In this document: piece after piece, positions 9,209 through 18,726 of the stretch
Layout of the letters: each line of letters starts with the position of its first letter
Numbering within the stretch: position 1 is the stretch's first letter
Assembly (NCBI GenBank): GCA_020349025.1
Contig: CP070763.1
Coordinates: forward strand, 2,954,804-3,006,005
DNA length: 51,202 nt
Direction: 5' to 3'
Origin: Candidatus Latescibacterota bacterium
Lineage (GTDB): Bacteria > Krumholzibacteriota > Krumholzibacteriia > G020349025
Made by a program: the position numbers and the translations under genes
The notes under the pieces: generated by a model
Seen by the model: only the letters and a program-made list of their open reading frames with translations
Database searches by the model: none
What the model was told of the DNA's origin: nothing

Positions 9209-9606
9209 ACCGCAAGAAGAAGTGTTCGCGTGTCCTGCTGGTCGAGGATGACGCGATCAACATGGAGCTTCTTCAGGCGGTGCTTGAAGGAGGCGGCTTC
9301 GACGTCCTCACGGCTCCCGACGCACCCACGGGAATCAATCTGGCCCAGCGTGAGCAACCGGATGCCATCCTGATGGACGTCCAGATGCCGGAAATGGATG
9401 GGCTGCAAGCCACGCGCATCCTTCAAACGGATCCGACCACGGCACACATTCCGATCATCGCCGTAACCGCGCACGTGAAGCAGGACGACGCGGAACGCTG
9501 TCTCGAAGCGGGGTGCGCGCTGCATCTACCGAAACCGCTCGACACGCGCGCACTCCCGAAGATCGTGGCTCGTGCGATCAAGTCGGCCATGGAGCGCACG
9601 GGATGA
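9205..9606 (+). CDS. Single-domain response regulator
   Basis: This 133-residue stand-alone receiver (CheY/Spo0F type) has the acid pair in VEDD, phospho-acceptor D58 (ILMDVQMPEMDG), a threonine in VTAH and K110 in LPKP. It has no output domain, so it probably acts as a phosphate shuttle between the upstream membrane kinase and the downstream receiver-PAS-kinase, or by protein contact. Both gene boundaries are ATGA overlaps, which fixes the start at 9205 rather than at upstream in-frame codons. Confidence 0.95.
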   Translation: MNRKKKCSRVLLVEDDAINMELLQAVLEGGGFDVLTAPDAPTGINLAQREQPDAILMDVQMPEMDGLQATRILQTDPTTAHIPIIAVTAHVKQDDAERCLEAGCALHLPKPLDTRALPKIVARAIKSAMERTG

Positions 9607-11030
9607 GCGAGCCGAAGACGGAGCAGAAGTCGAACGCCCAGATCCTCGTCGTCGACGACAACTCCGTCAACTGCGAGCTGCTCGAAGCGATGCTCGAGCC
9701 GCAGGGGTACGACGTCCTTCAGGCCTACTCCGGCCACGACGCTCTGCATGTCGCCCAGCACACGCGTCCCGACATGATCCTCCTCGACGTCAACATGCCC
9801 GAGATGGACGGGTTCGAGGTGGCCCGCCGCCTGCGCGCCAACGAGATGACGAAGCTCATCCCGGTGGTCATGGTGACGGCTCTCGGAGATCTCGATCATC
9901 GCGTGCAGGGACTGGAATCGGGCGCAGACGACTATCTGGCGAAACCGGTCAGTCAGATGGAGCTCCTGGCGCGAGTGCAATCTACGCTGCGCCTTTCCTG
10001 GTTGCGACGTCAGGTCGACGAGCGTCAAAAACTGGAGCTGGTTCTTGGCGACGTCAGCGACGGAATTGTGATCGTCGACGCGACAGGGCGAGTGCGTGAG
10101 GTGAGCCCGAGCGCCAAACGCCTCCTGGGGTTGGAGCAGGTGGGTGCGTCCGTCGACGAGTTGTGCCGAGAGCTGGAGGGTGCACCGGACGATCTCACGG
10201 AAGCGGTCCGGCACGGCGAAGTGCGGGATTTCGTTCTCCACCGCGAAGAGCCAGTTCTCTTCCTGAGCGTGAGCGTGCGACCGGTATTCGATCCGGAGGG
10301 CCACTCCACCGGTGCCGTGCTGTCGCTGCGCGACGTCACCCGTGAGACTCTGGAACACAAGCTGCAGCAGGACTTGCTCTCGTTGGTCAGCCACAAGTTC
10401 AGGACACCACTGACAATCGTCACCTCCTGGGTTCAGGTCCTCGCCGAGGAGGGTTGCGGTCCCATTTCTGCACCGCAGAAAGAGGCGCTGTCTGCGATCA
10501 CGGCTGCCGCCAACGACCTCCGCGATCTGCTCGACGGAATGCTCAGCTTCCTGGAGTGGACGCAACGATTGCATCACATGCAGCGCCGCGCCGTTCACTT
10601 CATCGACATCGCCCAGGATCTGCACGAGCGGGCGCGTCTCGAGTTCGGCTCCCACCTCGACCTCGTGGTGCACCACGCCGCAGACGGCATGATCGTCGTG
10701 GACCGGGCGCTCTTCGTCGAGGCCCTGCTTGAGCTTCTACGCAACGCGACGAAGTTCAGCGGAAGCAGCTGTGTGCAGGTCGAAGTGACGATGCGCACGG
10801 ATGGGGAGCGCGCCGTCGTCGAGGTCCAAGATCACGGCGTGGGGATTGCCCCGGAAAAGCTCGAACGGATCTTCGATCGTTTCTATCAGGTCGAGAACGA
10901 ATTCACTGGACAGGTCCACGGGCTCGGGCTCGGGTTGGCGATGGTGAAGCGCGCCATGGATGCAATGGGTGCGGAGCTCTCCGTGAGCAGCCGGCTCCAG
11001 CATGGAGTCCACTTCACGATCCGGATCTAG
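9603..11030 (+). CDS. Cytosolic hybrid kinase: receiver, PAS-like domain, histidine kinase
   Basis: The 475-residue protein starts with a receiver domain (phospho-acceptor D62 in ILLDVNMPEMDG, lysine in YLAKPV). A PAS-like sensor at about 140-250 follows (VSDGIVIVDATGRVREVS), then a HisKA-type helix with H264 (LVSHKFRTPLT) and a HATPase domain (LLRNATKFS, DHGVGIAP, GLGLGLAMV). The glutamate that normally follows the histidine in HE is a lysine here, which may alter phosphatase behaviour. There is no membrane segment. The start overlaps the previous stop by ATGA. It is the third member of the phosphorelay operon, and no DNA-binding output is encoded with it. Its 3' end overlaps the convergent carboxypeptidase gene by 17 bases. 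Confidence 0.95.
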   Translation: MSEPKTEQKSNAQILVVDDNSVNCELLEAMLEPQGYDVLQAYSGHDALHVAQHTRPDMILLDVNMPEMDGFEVARRLRANEMTKLIPVVMVTALGDLDHRVQGLESGADDYLAKPVSQMELLARVQSTLRLSWLRRQVDERQKLELVLGDVSDGIVIVDATGRVREVSPSAKRLLGLEQVGASVDELCRELEGAPDDLTEAVRHGEVRDFVLHREEPVLFLSVSVRPVFDPEGHSTGAVLSLRDVTRETLEHKLQQDLLSLVSHKFRTPLTIVTSWVQVLAEEGCGPISAPQKEALSAITAAANDLRDLLDGMLSFLEWTQRLHHMQRRAVHFIDIAQDLHERARLEFGSHLDLVVHHAADGMIVVDRALFVEALLELLRNATKFSGSSCVQVEVTMRTDGERAVVEVQDHGVGIAPEKLERIFDRFYQVENEFTGQVHGLGLGLAMVKRAMDAMGAELSVSSRLQHGVHFTIRI

Positions 11031-11895
11031 ATCGGACGACGACGGCACCGGTGGGGCTCGCGGCGCTGCGCGCGTCGAGACGTCGGAACCCGATGTCAAA
11101 CAGCTGGATCGCGTCGCTCCACAGCGCCTTCCCGTAGCTGTGCAGGCAGACGACCACGACTTCACGCCCCGAACGCTGCGCCGCGGCCACCAGTGTCTGC
11201 TGAGCGGCGCGCGTGTAGCCCGGTTTGCCGCCGAGCGTTCCCTCGTACAGTTTGAGCAGCTTGTTCTTGTTGTAGAAGTTGCGTCGCATGCGCGTGCTTT
11301 GCGAGCGGTAGTGCCGGGTGGCCGTGATCTTGCGGAATTCGTCGTTCCGCATGGCGTAGCGCATGATGCGACCCAGATCGAGGGCGGTGGTGTAGTGGTT
11401 GCGGTGCGGCAGGCCATGTGCGTTGACAAAGTGGCTCCCAGAGCAGCCCAGCTCGCGCGCTTTGGCGTTCATCCGCGCTGCAAACCTCACCTGTGATCCT
11501 GCGATGTGCCGTGCAATGGCTCGGGCCGCATCGTTTCCGGAACGCAGCATGAGGCCGTAGACGAGGTCGCGCAGCTTGATCCTCTCCCCCGGGAGAAGGC
11601 CAATGATGCTCGGCACCACCTGCAGGTCGGTGCGCTGAATCGTCACCACTTCGTCCAGACGCCCACTTTCGATGGCGAGAATCGCCGTTAGAACCTTCGT
11701 CGTGCTCGCTGGATACATGCGCTTGTCGGCGTTCTTGGTGAAGAGAGCACGCCCGCTCGATTGGTCGAGAACCACCGCAGCGCGTGCGACGACGGAGCTC
11801 TTGGAGTTCTTGCCGGCGGCGGTGGGTCCTGCCGCGGAGAGCACAATGGCCACTGCGAGGGCCGCAACGCGGACCTGCGCTCGTCGGATCGCCAT
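11014..11895 (-). CDS. D-alanyl-D-alanine carboxypeptidase family protein (peptidase S11)
   Basis: This is a 293-residue periplasmic protein with a signal peptide (AALAVAIVLSAAGPTAA). It belongs to the PBP5/DacA-type SxxK serine peptidases that trim peptidoglycan stem peptides. The nucleophile box is S64-T-T-K67 and the second box is S119-G-N121. The third box, normally K-T-G, reads K224-P-G226, so the hydroxyl residue that contacts the substrate carboxylate is lost. The C-terminal beta domain of PBP5 is absent, giving the short DacF-like form. The start is the ATG at 11895 after GGGGATGGG. An upstream in-frame ATG would add a long non-signal extension. Confidence 0.92.
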   Translation of the reverse strand: MAIRRAQVRVAALAVAIVLSAAGPTAAGKNSKSSVVARAAVVLDQSSGRALFTKNADKRMYPASTTKVLTAILAIESGRLDEVVTIQRTDLQVVPSIIGLLPGERIKLRDLVYGLMLRSGNDAARAIARHIAGSQVRFAARMNAKARELGCSGSHFVNAHGLPHRNHYTTALDLGRIMRYAMRNDEFRKITATRHYRSQSTRMRRNFYNKNKLLKLYEGTLGGKPGYTRAAQQTLVAAAQRSGREVVVVCLHSYGKALWSDAIQLFDIGFRRLDARSAASPTGAVVVRSRSGS

Positions 11896-12089
11896 CCCAT
11901 CCCCCAAATCACACAACCCAGCGACTCGGCCACGCAGCGCCTGCGCGTAGCGTATCGCGCAAGGTACGCAAGCGACTTCTTCACGGCAAGCGAAGAGTCG
12001 CAAACGCATCAACGCGGTCAACCGGGACTCTCGTGACGTATGGAACGTCAGGACGGCTTCGACAAGGAATGTTCCTGGGCGCGGGGCGA

Positions 12090-12720
12090 TCAGTCCTCTT
12101 CCAACACGTTGGGCAGACCAACTTCCTCACGCCACTCGAGCAGTTTCTCCTTCCAGAGCTGCGCTTTCTCGAGCGCCGGATCGATGTTGCCGCCCGGCAT
12201 CAGCTCGTCCAGCAATCCGGGGTACTTCTTCTGGGCCCATGCCTCGAACTCCGGCAAACGGTCGGGCGGACGTTCGACCCCTTCGATCGTCTGGATGAGC
12301 TTGCCCGCGACACGATTCTCGCCGTCGACGAAGTAGTAGATGAGGTACGGCACCGGTGTGCGATCGACCAGCCGGTACCAATCGTTGAGCTCGAGGTTCA
12401 TGAGTCGTACCCCACCCTCGACCACAGTGAAGTCGGACTGCGTCGAGCGAGCGCGGAAGAAGCGGTCCCACTCCCCCCCACGGTCCCTTGCCCAACGGAT
12501 TCAGCGGACGTCCTTCGCCCTTCTTCTCGTCGAACCAGATGCGGGCGTCTTGCGCCTGGAGCTTGTGAATGGCATCGGCATCGCCCGACTTCGCGGCCTC
12601 GCGGTAGGCGCGCACGAGCTGGATCCACTCGTGCTCCACGTTCTGCGGCTGCGGTGGCTCCGCGGCGGCGCGCGGCGCGCTGGCCGCGCAGGCGAGGAGG
12701 AGGAAGGCCAACCGTCGCAT
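12090..12720 (-). pseudogene. Exported small protein interrupted by a frameshift in a G run
   Basis: The reading frame starts at ATG 12720 after GGAGG with a signal peptide (RRLAFLLLACAASAPRAAAE). It continues to KGPWGG and then loses frame in a run of seven G (C on the plus strand, about 12473-12479). The -1 frame continues smoothly as EWDRFFRARSTQSDF and on to a stop at 12090. Removing one G restores a protein of about 209 residues reading GPWGEWDRFF. The size and the early WIQLVRAYREAAKSGDADA helix suggest an NTF2/SnoaL-like fold, which is inference. The disruption may be real, a phase-variable tract or a sequencing error. Confidence is high that both halves are one gene and low for its function. 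Confidence 0.75.
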
Positions 12721-13028
12721 GGGTGCCTCCAATCGGATCGCGGTTTTCACACCATACACCAACGCATCGCGGCGGGTTCCTCTGCGCCGTCGCACACGGC
12801 CGGCGGAGAGTCATCTTCCCGGCTACGCTCATTCCCGCGCCAGGCCTGGCGAGCTGGGACATTCTCGGAACGTTGGTCCTCCTCATCGTTGCCGTGTGTC
12901 CTTCTGTCGCGACACGACGCGCTGTGGTTTCGGCGCCTGATGGAGCTGCCGAGCAGGCTGGAACGAGCGAGAAGAATCTGTCACAATGACCGACCCCGTG
13001 CACATCCTCGCCAAGGAGCGTTGTTCAG
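12721..13028. other. Divergent intergenic region, 308 bases
   Basis: This region separates the frameshifted exported protein gene (minus) from the beta-propeller gene (plus). The only plus-strand promoter-like pair I see is weak: TGGAAC at 12959-12964 and CACAAT at 12982-12987, with a 17-base spacer. AAGGAG lies about ten bases before the ATG at 13029. No dyad or RNA structure stands out. Confidence 0.4.
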
Positions 13029-14270
13029 ATGAAACGAGTGATGCTGTTCTGTTACCTGTCGCCGATTGTCCTGGCCGCGCCTGCTCTCGCTCAATGGAAG
13101 GGCGAGGAGGTCGTTCAGGAGGGCGTGCGCCATGTGATCAATCCCGAGGAGCCGATCGAAGAGGTGCGCATCGAGCTCGAAGAGCTGTGGCGCCGTGGTG
13201 GTGAAGACGATGACGTGCTCTTTGGTCTGGTCTCCCAGCTGGTGCAGGACGACGAGGAGAACATCTACCTCCTCGATGGTCAGCTGTCGGAGATCCAGGT
13301 GTTCTCGCCCGACGGGGAGCACGTCGACACCATCGGTCGCGAGGGAGAGGGCCCCGGCGAGTTCCGCAATGCTTCCGACATGTATCGCGGACCGGGAGAT
13401 GTGCTTGGCGTCCTCCAGATCTTCCCAGGCCGCATCGTGCAGTTGACAACCGATGGCTCCCCGGCGGGCAACTTCCCGCTGCCCGAGGTGGAGGGCGGGG
13501 GATTCCAGCTCGTGTTCACCGGACGTGGGAATGCCGAACGCGTGGTCCTCGCCGGCGCGCAGCAGCACATGGAGGGTGGCCAGCAGATTCAGGTCACCTA
13601 TCTGAAGGCGTTCGATGCCGACGGGAACGAGATCGTCCACTACCACGATGAATCGCAAGAGACCCGCTTCGGCGGTATGAAGTTCCAGGAGAAGAAGTTC
13701 AGCAACTTCTCACGTCGCTGGGCGCTGGCGCCGGATGGTCGCGTGGCCTGCGCCGTCGATTTCGACGACTACAAGATCCACGTCTGGGCGCCGGATGGCA
13801 GCGTCGAGTACGTCATCGACCGCCCAGGCTATACGCCGATCACACGCACCGATGCGCAAAAGAAGCGCTTCCAGAAGCTCTTCGATGGCATCACGCGTTG
13901 GAACCCCAACTCCACGTTCGAACTGAGTCCCACGCATCTGACGGTCGGACAGATGTGGTTCCGCGAGGATGGCAGCCTCTGGGTTCTGGCGAGTCGCGGC
14001 ACGTGGGAACCGGAGTCGGGTGTATTCGCCAGCATCGACGTCTACGACGCTCGCGGTCGCTACGTGCAGCAAGTCCACCTGGTGATGGACGGCGACCCCG
14101 TCGAGGATGGCATCTTCTTCGTGGGCGATCGTCTCTACCTCGTGACCGATCTCTTCAGCGCTCTGATGGCGAACTTCGGCGGCGACGAGCAGGAGGAGCT
14201 GGAGGAGGAGCCGGAGCCGGTGCAGGTCGTGGCCTTCCGCCTCCAGGGACCGGCCATCGGGATGAAGTGA
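13029..14270 (+). CDS. Exported six-bladed beta-propeller protein
   Basis: The 413-residue protein has a clear signal peptide (VMLFCYLSPIVLAAPALAQ). The blade pattern is that of the 6-bladed beta-propeller family: a 'NIYLLDGQLSEIQVFSPDG' repeat followed by IGREGEGPGEF, the hallmark of blade 1. Later repeats are of the form 'YKIHVWAPDG' and 'SLWVLASRG'. Such proteins are usually periplasmic or surface scaffolds with NHL-like folds, and no enzyme function is implied. The C terminus has an acidic run (EELEEEPEPVQ). It has no sorting domain of the type seen in the large secreted proteins of this window, and appears to be a single-gene transcript. Confidence 0.92.
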   Translation: MKRVMLFCYLSPIVLAAPALAQWKGEEVVQEGVRHVINPEEPIEEVRIELEELWRRGGEDDDVLFGLVSQLVQDDEENIYLLDGQLSEIQVFSPDGEHVDTIGREGEGPGEFRNASDMYRGPGDVLGVLQIFPGRIVQLTTDGSPAGNFPLPEVEGGGFQLVFTGRGNAERVVLAGAQQHMEGGQQIQVTYLKAFDADGNEIVHYHDESQETRFGGMKFQEKKFSNFSRRWALAPDGRVACAVDFDDYKIHVWAPDGSVEYVIDRPGYTPITRTDAQKKRFQKLFDGITRWNPNSTFELSPTHLTVGQMWFREDGSLWVLASRGTWEPESGVFASIDVYDARGRYVQQVHLVMDGDPVEDGIFFVGDRLYLVTDLFSALMANFGGDEQEELEEEPEPVQVVAFRLQGPAIGMK

Positions 14271-14274
14271 GGCG

Positions 14275-14286
14275 CGAGCGCGCTCG
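14275..14286. terminator. Palindrome between convergent genes
   Basis: The perfect 12-base palindrome CGAGCGCGCTCG lies just after the beta-propeller stop and before the convergent dehydrogenase stop. It could help end transcription from either side, but no T tract follows, so this is a weak call. Confidence 0.25.
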
Positions 14287-14324
14287 GGAGCGGCCATGCG
14301 GCCACCCCCGGGCTGCGCCGCATC

Positions 14325-15824
<1,500 letters not shown>

Positions 15825-15974
15825 GACACGCCTCCTCGGATCGAGGTTCTCGCTCGCGGGTGGGCAGGGCTCACTCGATCGGCTGGCGCCCCAAGCACCC
15901 GGCACGCGCCAGGATAGCGCACCCGCGCAGGATTCGCGGTGGAAATCGCGGCGCAGACTGCGAACCGATCAGCC

Positions 15975-16003
15975 TGGGAGCCACGTGTGGGCTCGTCTAC
16001 AAT
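15975..16003 (+). promoter_or_regulatory. Possible promoter of the amidase gene
   Basis: A good -10 (TACAAT, 15998-16003) lies about 70 bases before the amidase start. The matching -35 at 15975-15980 (TGGGAG) is poor, so the call rests on the -10. Confidence 0.3.
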
Positions 16004-16074
16004 GCGTCGCAGCGTGGAGAGCGCGCGTGGGAGCGCTCGTGAAGGCGTGACCCAAATGCTGGAGGCGTGCCGAC

Positions 16075-16893
16075 ATGAGAATCGCACTGGTGCAGCAACC
16101 GGCCACAGCCGACCGGGACGCCAACCGCAAACGCGGCCTCGATGCGCTCACAGAAGCGGCACGCCGCGGTGCCCACCTCGTCTGCTTTGCGGAGCTGGCG
16201 TTCGACCCCTTCTATCCGCAGTCGCCCGCCACCCCTGCCGAGTTGGAGCGGGCCGAGCCGATCCCGGGCCCCACCACCGAGATGTTCCAGGAGCGCGCGG
16301 CGGAGCTGGGCGTCGTCGTCATCCTCAACCTGTTCGAGCGCGACGGCGAGCGCACCTACGACAGCTCGCCTGTGATCGACGCGGACGGTGCACTCCTCGG
16401 CACCACTCGCATGACGCACATCACGGAGTACGCATGCTTCCACGAGCAGGGCTACTACACGCCGGGCGATCGTGGCGCGCCGGTGTACGAGACCGCTTGC
16501 GGGCGCGTCGGCGTTGCCATCTGCTACGACCGCCACTACCCGGAGTACATGCGCGCTCTCGCCTTGCGCGGTGCGCAACTCGTCGTCGTCCCGCAGGCGG
16601 GCGCCGAGGATGAATGGCCGGCCGGACTCTTCGAAGCGGAGATGCGCGTGGCGGCCTTCCAGAACGGCTACTTCACCGCGCTCTGCAATCGTGTGGGTCC
16701 CGAGCCACGCCTGACCTTCGCAGGACAGTCGTTCGTATGCGATCCGGCTGGGCGCGTCACGGCTCGTGCAGGGCAAGGGACGGAGGAAATCCTCGTTTGC
16801 GACCTCGACCTCGACGAGGTGGCGCGCTCGCACGCGCAGAAGCTCTTCCTGCGTGACCGACGACCGGAGCTGTACGGCCCCTGGCTGACCTGA
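16075..16893 (+). CDS. Carbon-nitrogen hydrolase (nitrilase superfamily) with altered triad
   Basis: The 272-residue cytosolic protein is full length for an amidase of the beta-ureidopropionase/N-carbamoylputrescine amidase branch. The catalytic glutamate is E40 (CFAELAF) and the nucleophile is C150 in VGVAICYDRHYPEYMRAL. The third triad residue, normally a lysine in a YRKxHI block, falls on M113 in TTRMTHITEY. Either this subfamily uses another residue or the protein is not a conventional amidase. The rest of the barrel-facing sequence (QGYYTPGD, FEAEMRVAAFQNGYF) is well kept, which argues against a decaying gene. The substrate is unknown. It is transcribed alone, convergent with the phosphofructokinase gene eight bases away. 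Confidence 0.93.
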   Translation: MRIALVQQPATADRDANRKRGLDALTEAARRGAHLVCFAELAFDPFYPQSPATPAELERAEPIPGPTTEMFQERAAELGVVVILNLFERDGERTYDSSPVIDADGALLGTTRMTHITEYACFHEQGYYTPGDRGAPVYETACGRVGVAICYDRHYPEYMRALALRGAQLVVVPQAGAEDEWPAGLFEAEMRVAAFQNGYFTALCNRVGPEPRLTFAGQSFVCDPAGRVTARAGQGTEEILVCDLDLDEVARSHAQKLFLRDRRPELYGPWLT

Positions 16894-16901
16894 ATCGCGG
16901 G

Positions 16902-18233
16902 CTACCCGGCTCCGGTTCCGGCTCCCATCGACTCCGGCTGGCCGGTGCTCCGGAGCACGGCGCGCCAGGTCGCACCGCGCGGGTCCAGCTGCTTGCGCTC
17001 ACCCACGACCAGGCCGATCGGAATGTGCGTGAAGTGACGGTTCCAGAATCCCACCACCATGTTGGTGCGTCCCGAGAAGCCGGCATGCGCCGCGCTTTGT
17101 GCCAGCACGAGGCAGTACTCCGCATCGATGGCGTTGGCGGGCAGGCTGCGAATGATGTAGCTGGGGTCGATGTACTTGACGTCGACCGGTGTGTTGCGTT
17201 CCCCGAAGTGGCGACGAATCTCGTCGCGCAGGAAGATGCCGACGTCCTGCAACCGCACGTTGCCCGAGGCGTCGCGCTCCGCGTGCTCGGGATCCTGCAG
17301 CAGCTCCTGCGCGGCCCCTTCGGCGACAACGATTACGGCATGCTGCTTCTCCGCCAAGCGCTGCTCGAGCAGAGCGAGAAAGCCCTCGTCTCCCTGGAGC
17401 CGGAACGGCACCTCCGGCACCAGGCAGAAGTTGGCGTCTGGATGGGCCAGGCACGCATGCGCGGCGATGAAGCCGGAGTGCCGCCCCATGAGCTTGACCA
17501 GGCCGACCCCGTTCCAGGCGCCGCGCGCTTCGGTGTGCGCCGCATCGATCGCCTTGGTTGCCATCTCGACCGCGGTGCTGAAGCCGAAGCTGCGCTGTGT
17601 CCACTCGAGGTCGTTGTCGATCGTCTTCGGAATCCCGATGACGGCGAGTGGCAGCCTGCGGCGTTGCGCCTCGCGCCCCAATGCAGCGGCGCCGCGCAGC
17701 GTGCCGTCGCCGCCGATCGTGAACAGGATTCCGACGCCGTGGCGCTGTAGCGTTTCCAGCATGCCACCCACGTCCTGCGGACCGCGCGACGAGCCGAGAA
17801 TCGTGCCGCCGTGTGCATGGATCGGCTCGACGACGTCGGGTGTGAGCTCCAGCGGGGCACAGCGCGAATCGAGTGAGAGACCGGCATAGCCGTAGCAGAA
17901 GCCGAGAATGCGGCGGACGCCGTAGGAATACACGAGGGACATCACCAGTGCGCGGATGACATCGTTGAGCCCTGGACAGATACCGCCGCACGTCACGATC
18001 CCGCACGTCGTCTTCTCCGGATCGAAGAAGATCCGCTCTCGAGGGCCGGCGACTTCGAACGCGGGCGCGGCCATGCCGCTGTCGCTGTACGTCGAGAGCA
18101 GCTGCGGATCCGCGGTGGCCAGAACCCGGCGGTCGTCTGGGACGAACGGCTCACCCCGGGATTGCAGCGGCGACGGCCGGCGGCACGGCCCCAGCTTCAC
18201 GATCTCGAGCTCTTCTGGTTTCGGTTGCCGCAT
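16902..18233 (-). CDS. pfkA: ATP-type 6-phosphofructokinase, plant/trypanosomatid-like group
   Basis: The enzyme phosphorylates fructose 6-phosphate to fructose 1,6-bisphosphate. The 443-residue protein has CGGICPGLNDVIR near residue 80, GSSRGPQD, the nucleotide motif GGDGTLRGA, and IPKTIDNDL. The pairing of GGDGT with PKTIDND matches the long ATP-dependent enzymes of plants and trypanosomatids. Pyrophosphate-dependent enzymes have GGDD, so ATP is the likely donor, though this rests on family rules. The start is the ATG at 18233 with AAGGAG six bases upstream. It follows the pyruvate kinase fragment by 28 bases and is the last gene of the minus-strand sugar operon. An N-terminal extension of about 70 residues precedes the core. 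Confidence 0.94.
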   Translation of the reverse strand: MRQPKPEELEIVKLGPCRRPSPLQSRGEPFVPDDRRVLATADPQLLSTYSDSGMAAPAFEVAGPRERIFFDPEKTTCGIVTCGGICPGLNDVIRALVMSLVYSYGVRRILGFCYGYAGLSLDSRCAPLELTPDVVEPIHAHGGTILGSSRGPQDVGGMLETLQRHGVGILFTIGGDGTLRGAAALGREAQRRRLPLAVIGIPKTIDNDLEWTQRSFGFSTAVEMATKAIDAAHTEARGAWNGVGLVKLMGRHSGFIAAHACLAHPDANFCLVPEVPFRLQGDEGFLALLEQRLAEKQHAVIVVAEGAAQELLQDPEHAERDASGNVRLQDVGIFLRDEIRRHFGERNTPVDVKYIDPSYIIRSLPANAIDAEYCLVLAQSAAHAGFSGRTNMVVGFWNRHFTHIPIGLVVGERKQLDPRGATWRAVLRSTGQPESMGAGTGAG

Positions 18234-18261
18234 GGTTGCTCCTTCGCTCGTGTGACGTTTG

Positions 18262-18726
18262 TCACTCCACGCGGCAGCGGCACGCTTCGGGAGGGTCAAC
18301 GTCGGTTACCTCGAGGCGCAGTCGGCCGTCGGCGAGCAGGATCCTTTTTCCCACCTCGACGATGTCGAAAAGCTCGGGAAGCGTCGTCGAGATGCGCACT
18401 GCCGTGCCTGTTCGTGGCTGGCGTTGAATCACGATCTCCGATCCGGCGGAGAGCGTGACGCGGTCGCCCTCGACCGACCCCACCCGGATCTTCGGCTCAC
18501 AGAGATCGGCGCAGACAGCCACGGGCCAATCGAGATCCGATTCGACGGCGCGGATGCGCTCGAGGAAGAGCTGGTGCTCCCGCCTGTCCCCGTACGACAA
18601 GTTGAGCCGGAACATGTCGACGCCGGCACGCATCAGCTCACGCAGCACGGTGCTCGACTCGGAAGCGGGGCCCACCGTGGCGACGATGTTCGTGCGCTTG
18701 TGCATGCGGTCGGTTCCTCGTTTCAT
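18262..18726 (-). CDS. Stand-alone N-terminal piece of pyruvate kinase
   Basis: The 154-residue frame matches only the first third of pyruvate kinase (about 470 residues normally). It has KRTNIVATVGPASES, the nucleotide-site residues R40, N42 and S44 in FRLNLSYGD, and DLCEPKIRVG, where the family has DLxGPKIR. It ends within what would be the B (lid) domain. The catalytic lysine, the metal-binding acids and the whole C domain are missing, so it cannot be an active pyruvate kinase. Its ATG overlaps the stop of the upstream dehydrogenase (ATGA), and phosphofructokinase starts 28 bases later. A clean stop and maintained coupling suggest either a recent internal deletion or a retained regulatory domain. 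An alternative start is the ATG at 18705. Confidence 0.8.
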   Translation of the reverse strand: MKRGTDRMHKRTNIVATVGPASESSTVLRELMRAGVDMFRLNLSYGDRREHQLFLERIRAVESDLDWPVAVCADLCEPKIRVGSVEGDRVTLSAGSEIVIQRQPRTGTAVRISTTLPELFDIVEVGKRILLADGRLRLEVTDVDPPEACRCRVE

